Below, piece by piece: positions 57,189 through 64,000 of a stretch of DNA of 64,000 nucleotides (position 1 is the first letter of the stretch; each line of letters starts with the position of its first letter). Below the pieces are notes generated by a model that did no database searches, was not told where the DNA came from, and saw only the letters and a list, made by a program, of their open reading frames with translations. Made by a program: the position numbers and the translations under genes. This stretch comes from Ypsolopha sequella (Eukaryota; Arthropoda; Insecta; Lepidoptera; Ypsolophidae). The DNA is taken from positions 7,697,201-7,761,200 of the forward strand of contig OW203984.1 of NCBI GenBank assembly GCA_934047225.1, read 5' to 3'.

Positions 57189-58306
57189 CTATGTCTAACA
57201 AAGTTCTGAAAACATCTAAAGAAGGAAGGTAATTTATGAAAATGAAATCATGTTTAAAGCTATCGCTGAAGTTAACCATGTGTCTTTAATTTTTGGTTGT
57301 CGATTATCGTTTATCCAGCGACAGTGCAGCCTGCACTGTGCAGGTAGTACCGTTTATAAAAATATCACCGTATACAATTGTACCGATCTTCCACTCTTTC
57401 TAACGAAAAAAATTGTATAAGAATATAAATCTATTGTTACGTAAGACAAAGTTTTCCCACTGCAAGCATACAGCCACAGTTTAATATAAAAATATATTTA
57501 GCATTCAAGTCATGTCACATTGACAGAACTTGTTCAGCACTAAATTTAAGATTTGCAGCTCCAGGTTAGTGCGGTCATCCCACCTTTCAGCAGTGGTTTG
57601 ATTACAGTTGTTTACAATCAATTTAAAAGTAGGTAAGCCCAAAAACGCTGTTGTTACATTAGAAATTGTTGTGTACAAATAGTCTTGTTAAAATCCTACA
57701 AATTTAAGACCATTAGAAAAAATTACTAAAATTAATGTGTAAAAATTGTATCAAATCTGTAATGTATCAAGTCTCGAGTAAAAATAAGTTGTTTGGAATT
57801 ATGTAAGTAATAAAATGAATAAATGATTGAAGTGCTATTTTAAGAGTATGAATAATGAATAAATACATTTTATAGGCATTACATTAAATACATTTATTTG
57901 TAAATCCTATCCATCTTACCGCAATAAAATGCACTTCTTGGCATTGATTTGGGGACCGGGGCTTAAAAATAAATACATTTTTAGGCGTTTTAAGGCTTTG
58001 GGCACTTTTGGCAAACATATCTATACCATAAATACCTATTCTGTCTAAAAGTGCACCTGAATCGAGAAGTCGAGTAAAATGTATGGAACTCCTGGGTGTT
58101 TTGGGGGGCTATGGCCCCCATGCAGCCCCTGTATCCGCCATAACTTGGGTATTTAGCAAAAACTGCTGGAGATTTTATATTTTTACAGTTTAAAATAAAT
58201 AACAAAGCTGGGTATTTAAGTTCTACAAAATCTTCCTATTTTATTCAATTATTATAGGTAATTATTTAAACAATTGTTATAATTTATTCCTTCATACAAT
58301 AAACAG
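57189..58306. other. intergenic between ash2 and BolA1, nothing recognised
   Basis: AT-rich. Short ORFs (for example a 71-codon minus ORF at 57990) have no known motif. Confidence 0.4.
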
Positions 58307-59442
58307 CTACTTTCCAAATCCTCCTCTGCAATTTGGGCTACTCTCTATGACTTGGTCACTCTCCTGCCATTGTTTCTGAGTTTTCGCTACAATAGACAAG
58401 GCATGAACCCCGGTTTGTAACTCTTCTTTTAGAATGTCATTTACTAATCGATGCCTCTGAAAAAAAAAAATATTCTGCATTCAGCATACATTGCAACTTC
58501 CAAGACTTGCAGTTTTTATAGCCAGAAGTAGGAACACCACTTCAATATAGATTTTCAAGCGGTTGGCTGAGTGTTTCCAAACAAGAAAGTTGACAAAAAT
58601 TAAGCAAATTTCGACAAGCAAACAAAATTAAATGGATAAAAAAAGCAGGGGCTTCTCTTTTGACAGGATACTGTACTTTCAATCTTGAGACCTGAGCTTG
58701 AATTTTGGTGGAGCGTGCAACAATGAGTTTTTCGTAATTTAGGTATGTAGTAAGTATATGAATACTTACCACATGGTAAACTGTGAAGAAAAATGTCTAG
58801 TAAACAGGTAAACTTGCATGCCCTAGAAAGTTTGTAAATAAAGTACACTCCTATCGCATTGGGACATGATATTGTAGGTAAAAAGATGTTTTAATTGACA
58901 GATCACCCTTAGAAACACTTGTGATGCTATCTTGGAGATAAAACTGTCAGAATAATGATATGAATAGTGTGACCAAGCTCTTTTGATGTGCGGATTGATC
59001 GTGGGCAACATCAGAACTAACACTGCTATCCTAGGTAGCGTTCCTAAATGTAGGGGTAAAGGTAAAAATTAACTATCATCCCTTCCACAACCACCCGAGT
59101 GAACACGAACAGTTCATAAACCTTGTCAGAAATGTAAAATTCACTTTGACAGTTTAAATTTTACATTTACCCAGGCGTTTAACAATATAACCCTAATAAA
59201 ACGTAACCGTTGTTTCATGTTATCCATGCATAAAGGAGCCTTGTCGCACTTGTAAACAACTCTAATCTCACCTTTAATAGAGGCAACCCATCAAACTTTT
59301 CTGAAACTACAACCACCTTGAAATGCGTCTCTGCATCTTTGGGTACATTATGCATGTACGATTCATTTATAACATCCAAATGTGATGTTTTCAGCCCTTC
59401 TTGCAGTTTGGTTCTGATTGAGTTTTCTATTGGCCCAACCAT
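58307..59442 (-). CDS. BolA1: BolA-like protein 1, 2 exons
   Basis: Minus-strand exons 59442-59272 and 58456-58307 (phase 0, GT-AG) give 106 aa: MVGPIENSIRTKLQEGL, HLDVINESYMHNVPKDAETH, FKVVVVSEKFDGLPLLKRHR, LVNDILKEEL and GVHALSIVAKTQKQW. This is the BolA fold with the conserved SYMH, ETHFKVVVVS, KRHRLV and HALSI blocks, including His residues used for Fe-S ligation with monothiol glutaredoxins. BOLA1 acts in mitochondrial redox and Fe-S handling. Upstream of the ATG the frame stays open for about 40 codons and looks like a mitochondrial presequence (Arg, Ser, Ile, no acids: FHTRIITLSQISVSLNNF) but has no Met, so a further 5' exon may supply the start. The intron holds MITE family 3. A minus-strand AATAAA (plus TTTATT at 58283) follows the stop closely. 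Confidence 0.92.
59037..59184 (-). mobile_element. MITE family 3, copy in the BolA1 intron
   Basis: Inverted relative to 16576-16740: GTTCCTAAATGTAGGGGTAA, CCACAACCACCCGAGTGAAC, AACCTTGTCAGAAATGTAAA, CATTTACCCAGGCGTTTA. Confidence 0.8.
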
Positions 59443-60767
59443 GTTTGATAGACTCCTAATATTTTGTAGGCTTACTGAAATTCCAGTAAAATTGTTTAGA
59501 GATACAGATATTTGAGATAGTGTTATTATTCTTGTGTGAAAGGCTTTTAAAACTGGTTGATATTAAAGTATTATGTTATTCTTTAGTCAAATCTCAGCAG
59601 AGAAGAACACATTTCTAAGTATTCACAAAGGGAAAAGGCTTGAAATACTATTAAATTTATTTAATTTCAGGCTGACTTACTTAAGCGTGAAACTGAGTTA
59701 ACGAAAATAACTGAAGTGGCGAACATACGTAAATGTTATTATGATCTTGCTTATTCACAATTTAATGAAAAATGTATCGTCTATTTAGAATTTTGATATC
59801 TAATTTTTGACAATTCGTCGCGGACAAAACAAAACAGCTGATTTTTATTATGACAGCTCAGCTTCGTTCCGAATTTGGAAGCAACGAAGGCAGAGTAAAT
59901 ATTTTATAGAGTAAAAAGAGTAGAATGCTCAGATTCTAACTTTTTAAAGGATAATTTGTAAGGATACTTCCTGAACCTCGCTTAGACGGCGCTCTGTGAG
60001 AACATTTGTGTGGAATCGCGGAAATGATGTACTACTTAACTTTTAAATTACTGAACATATTTCAAAAATGGTTTCAGGCAACTAGCTTTTGCGTATGTAG
60101 TGCTTATGTTATACTACGATCAAGTCGGATTGAGTAAACAGGTAAACAAAGAAAAGATTTTTTCACACTTGACACCTTTTGACAGTTATAGTGATGTACC
60201 TACGGTGATGAACGAGTTATTCTTTTTTCATTCATTCAATCGGTCTATTTGTTCTTTTCTGTTAATTTAATATTTAATAAATAGAAAAACAGTATATTTT
60301 AAATTTTTGATGAACAGTTTTAAGGTTATGTAAACTTGTCTTTTTGTGGTGTGTTGAATTACCGAAAAATTGTAATGTTAAGTGTCGTTACACTATAAAG
60401 TAACCACGCATAGTATGATTTTGTTTTCTAAGGATTGCCTGCGTTTACGCTTGTGACATTAAGAAACAGCCTTAGTATTAATAAAATTCCCTAATAATAT
60501 ACTATAAATAATACAGGTGGATAAAAAATTTTGATATAGTTTTATTGGGCCCGCTCTGACCTCTTATACTACGGTCAAGTCGGATTGAAAATTGAGAATA
60601 ACAAACCGTTTGGGATGAAAATTACCGATATTGTACACACCTTTTATTCAAAACTTCACATACATCGATTCTAGACACTTTGATCTTCATGTAGAATACA
60701 CTTTTGTTCACAATAAATACATATTACCTAATTTTTTGGTAAAAAAAACTGTTCAACAAAACGATAA

Positions 60768-61186
60768 ATGAAATTAAAGCGCAACTTTTAGCCAAGATCG
60801 AGAAAAACAGATTTAACATAAAATATGTCGATCAAATGGCGTTGGAAAAAGGAATAGAAGTGCTGCGCCTTCCTCCATACCACTGCGAACTAAATCCCAA
60901 AGAACTAATTTGGGCTCAAGTGAAGTCGCACGTGGGCAGACATAATAAAACATTTAAAATGGCTGAAGTAAAAGATTTACTGAAAGAAGGTATGAGAAAA
61001 ATTGGAGCAACAGAGTGGTCAAACTGCATTAATCACGTAAAAAAATGTGAAGATAAAATGATGCAGCTTGATGGTTTAGTAGATTCAATGACAGATGGCA
61101 GAACAGAAAAGTTCCTAATTGACGTTGGTTCAGGATCTGATGGATTTGCATCAGATTCTGAACCTGATTTTGAAGACGATGAATAA
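60768..61186 (+). pseudogene. Tc1/mariner-like transposase, C-terminal fragment
   Basis: A frame open from about 60760 (ATG at 60836) to a stop at 61184-61186 encodes ALEKGIEVLRLPPYHCELNP followed by KELIWAQVKSHVGRHNK, the last catalytic block of IS630/Tc1/mariner DDE transposases (the LNPxE acidic residue is kept). It ends in an acidic tail SDSEPDFEDDE. The N-terminal HTH and the first two Asp motifs are missing between the inverted repeats, so it is a deletion derivative with an intact C-terminal frame. It cannot be active alone. Confidence 0.8.
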
Positions 61187-61320
61187 ATCCTAATAAAAAG
61201 TAACCATTGGTTTTATTTATGATTAAAATGATTCTAAGGTAGTTCCCTTAAATCTTGTATGAAGATTATTTAAAAAATGTATTTAAATCCAATGAGAAAA
61301 TGCATTCCTGACATAATGTC

Positions 61321-61577
61321 AGCTGGTAATAACTATTAATGGGAAGTAAGTAGTAGTATTATAAACAATATTTGCTTGTCCAGCATTTTGTTAATAATAT
61401 TTCATACTAAGGCTGTTTCTTAATGTCACAAGCGTAAACGTAGGCAAGCAAAGCCTTATCATCAAAATATATGTAATAAAAATCTGTAATAGCTAACAGT
61501 ATGAAATATTATTAACAAAATGTTGGACACGCAAATATTGTTTATTCTACTTATTTCCCATTACTAGTTATTACCAG
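61321..61577. mobile_element. palindromic MITE nested in the Tc1-like element
   Basis: AGCTGGTAATAACTATTAAT and TAATATTTCATACT at left are mirrored by AGTATGAAATATTA and AGTTATTACCAGCT at right. The arms are about 83 bp and the centre about 90 bp. It lies 130 bp after the transposase stop. Confidence 0.8.
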
Positions 61578-62024
61578 CTTTCGAACTCAGCACCCAGTTT
61601 TCAAAACCTAAGGCTAATCTGAAATAACGAATCAAGCGAACATTGAAAAACTTAATCACGTTACCTCCGGCAGCTGTCCTAAATGCCGGCTCCGGCAGCT
61701 GTCCCAATTCATTCATTCATTTGTTCATAACACTTTTTGCTAATCTGTGTAAAAGTGGACCATCACTAATTTCATTATGGTCACACAGATAAAAATGTGC
61801 AGCCGCCAACAGAAAAAATGGATTATCGTTTTGTTGAATAGTTTTTTTACCAAAAATCGAGGTAATATGTATTTATTGTGAACAAAAGTGTATTCTACAT
61901 GAAGATCAAAGTGTCTAGAATCGATGTATGTGAAGTTTTTAATAAGAGGCGTGTACAATATCGGTAATTTTCATCCTAAACGGTTTGTTTACCTCAGTGT
62001 TCAATCCGACTTGATCGTAGTATA

Positions 62025-63079
62025 CAAAGCTAAATTTTGGTGTTGCCAATTCAAGCAAACAAAATTTCTTATGAAAGTGATTTCGGTGAAGTTAATTCCA
62101 ACCGTCTTTTAAAAAGGATTTCACATCATGTGTGGTGGCACGAAACCCAAAAAATATTGTGGCAAATAACAACAAAATATAGATGTCATACATGGATGCC
62201 GCGCCGTTAGCAGGGTGCAAAGGGTGCACTTGAATTGCACTGTCTTGGAAAAAAAAATTGTCGCGATATGAATCCCCGACGGGGTGTCAGAGGTGTTCCG
62301 AGTGTGAAGCGTGACTGCAAGTCACAGTCAACATTCGGTACACCCACGTTTCACCGACGATTATTACGTCCCAATGTGATGGGTGGTGAGCTTTATTGCC
62401 GTTCTTCGGGCCCAAATATACACGCACAAATATACTCTTAAATGTATTTTATTACAACGTGACTTGACGTGACGTAAATGACCAAACATTACCTTGTATT
62501 TGTTCCTATAAAAGGAAGCAAATTAGTATTATACTATATAATTTATAGGCACATGCACCCCCCTGACAATAACCCTGCAGGCGCCTGGCGGCGGCGGCGG
62601 GCCGGCGGCGTGTAATTTTATTGAATGTCTGTAAACAGATGGGCAAAAAGGTTTTATGTATTTTTCATTTCATTTCATTTTATGAATGAATCGATACTTT
62701 ATTGTTCCTACATAAAAGATACCTATCAAAAAGAAAAACAGAGTTTAAAAAACATAAATTTTCACAAAGGCGGTCTTATCACGTGAAGATATTTCTTCAA
62801 ACAAATTGTATGATAATTTCAAAATTATTTTTCTAATCAAGGGGCACCCAGTCCAAGGAATCTATTTCTATTATTTTGCCCTAGTATGGGTAAAACCGTT
62901 ACAATTTCATTTGGAGGTAGCGGTAGGTTCCTACCTATAAACAGACTAAACAAACACACAATGCAAGCCTCTTATTATTTCTGATTATTGTTTACACAAA
63001 GATAGGCATTGATGAGTGGTTGATGAGCATTGAGCACACGCCATCAGGTGTGGTTATCAAAACAATCAAATTCGCCATG
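62025..63079. other. intergenic, no gene supported
   Basis: Includes a GC-rich patch at 62575-62610 (GGCGGCGGCGGGCCGGCGGC) and a possible hAT-like fragment near 62200-62250 (GTTAGCAGGGTGCAAAGGGT). A 68-codon ORF at 62235 has no recognisable product. Confidence 0.4.
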
Positions 63080-63490
63080 TTCAGCTATCGTTGGTAAGTC
63101 GGTTACGTAAACATACCGAACAAACCCATACGGACTACGTGACCGAATATTGAAATGTCAAATTGAAAATTTGTTTTGGTAGTAGACACGAACTACACAC
63201 GTTTTTCAAAACATCGGAAAGTACAACTTCAGCTGAAGGAATTATTCCCCTAGTTCCATACTTCACCGATATTTTAATTCCTTGTCTGTTTTCGCGCGCT
63301 TTTTGACAAACTATGAAAAACCACCACCAACCACTAGTCCATACCATGGTGGATCGTAGTGGCCTGAAGTTAGCTGCACAACCACGTTTGATTTTTGACG
63401 TTTCTTAGTGTCCGTGACTGAACCGTGGGTGTTTTTGGTGGAAAAAAGTGGTTTATAGAGATTTCATAATCACTTCCATAGACATCATTC
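63080..63490 (+). mobile_element. second copy of the repeat at 22100-22925
   Basis: GCTATCGTTGGTAAGTCGGT, CCACCAACCACTAGTCCATA, GTAGTGGCCTGAAGTTAGCT and CCGTGGGTGTTTTTGGTGGA, co-linear with the first copy but without its two insertions. Confidence 0.75.
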
Positions 63491-64000
63491 ATACTCAAAT
63501 TTTAAGGAAAAATATGGCGCTGTGCGAGTAAAGGAGACACGATCTCTTGCTTGTTTACGCAGTTACATCCATCCCTATCGTGAACTGTGATGAAGAAAGT
63601 GGGGCGACAGCCGACCAGGGTTGGATTCGGACAGATAAAAAAATGATTGAACATTTCACTTAAAAATATAGTGGGTACCAGTGGCGAAGGCTCCATAGAA
63701 GCTGATTTCACCGGCTTAGCTTTCAAAATACCTCCAACCACAACCAATCAATCCATCATTAATAATTTTAATGTACAATTATTTTTATGTGCTTCCAACT
63801 AAAAATTACAAAAAAAAAACGCCTGCGCGAAAGGAAAAGCAAATCTTCCGTACACATTATTTCCAAGAATAGGCTGATGCCTCTTAATTAAAAAAAAAAT
63901 TACTAAAAATATTCATAATTTAATAAAATATTTGTTTATTTAGTTATTTGTTTGTGAAATTTTTAAAAAAATTACTGAAAATATTCATCATGCACAGAAA

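Larger units (their letters stand above)
60110..62024. mobile_element. Tc1/mariner-like element with ~200-bp inverted repeats, rearranged
   Basis: The outer end TATACTACGATCAAGTCGGA at 60110 and its complement ending 62024. A second, longer arm 60566-60768 (TACTACGGTCAAGTCGGATT through AATACACTTTTGTTCACAAT) is inverted at 61825-62024. Another inverted pair is 60434-60480 and 61402-61449 (TAAGAAACAGCCTTAGTAT). The left end is thus duplicated or interrupted by about 460 bp. TA flanks suit Tc1/mariner. Confidence 0.75.

Overview
This is an AT-rich, intron-rich nuclear window from an insect, most probably a moth or butterfly. Three things point to Lepidoptera: Helitron-type tails with a CTAG end next to a GCGGGCGAAGCCGCGGGC hairpin, dispersed GGCCAAGTGC...GGAACCCTAAAAA repeats, and conserved genes split by GT-AG introns. 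No bacterial operon, CRISPR array or virus was seen.

Four intact conserved genes can be reconstructed exon by exon. (1) Ribulose-phosphate 3-epimerase (Rpe), plus strand, 4 exons, 15538-18234, 224 aa. (2) A SPOUT1/CENP-32 (C9orf114-like) SPOUT-class RNA methyltransferase, minus strand, 3 exons, 20310-18359, 405 aa; its 3' end converges on Rpe with about 124 bp between stop codons. (3) ash2, the Ash2/ASH2L subunit of SET1/MLL (COMPASS) histone H3K4 methyltransferase complexes, plus strand, 10 exons over 28 kb (27465-55468), 570 aa. (4) A BolA-like protein 1, minus strand, 2 exons, 59442-58307, 106 aa. An orphan exon of a CAP (antigen 5/SCP) protein lies at the left edge (853-782, minus). A decayed two-exon THAP-domain fragment sits just upstream of ash2.

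Nearly everything else is mobile-element sequence. Decayed coding elements: a Jockey/CR1-like LINE 3' part (9285-9975), a PIF/Harbinger element with both its Myb/SANT-like and transposase genes (10231-13540), a Penelope-like element GIY-YIG end (21470-21870), two 3' parts of one non-LTR element with a Cys/His cluster and PD-D/E-like motif (3658-3865 and 23349-24310), and a Tc1/mariner-like transposase C-terminus between about 200-bp inverted repeats (60110-62024). Non-coding elements: many palindromic MITEs and foldbacks (several in multiple copies), three with clean target-site duplications (7125-8169, 10 bp; 34385-34919, TTAA; 56521-56790, 8 bp), Helitron-like elements, tRNA-derived SINEs, and tandem arrays of 96 bp (palindrome-derived), 90 bp, 26 bp and about 130 bp.

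Layout: 0-15 kb repeats; 15-20 kb Rpe and SPOUT1; 20-27 kb retroelement remnants; 27-56 kb ash2 with heavily invaded introns; 56-64 kb MITEs, BolA1 and a Tc1-like element. The most unusual things are structural: a foldback nested inside a palindromic MITE, a palindrome expanded into a 96-bp satellite that reads as one long ORF, paired MITE-like elements carrying the start of a THAP domain, and a long hairpin in the ash2 3'UTR. I found no convincing new multi-gene system.
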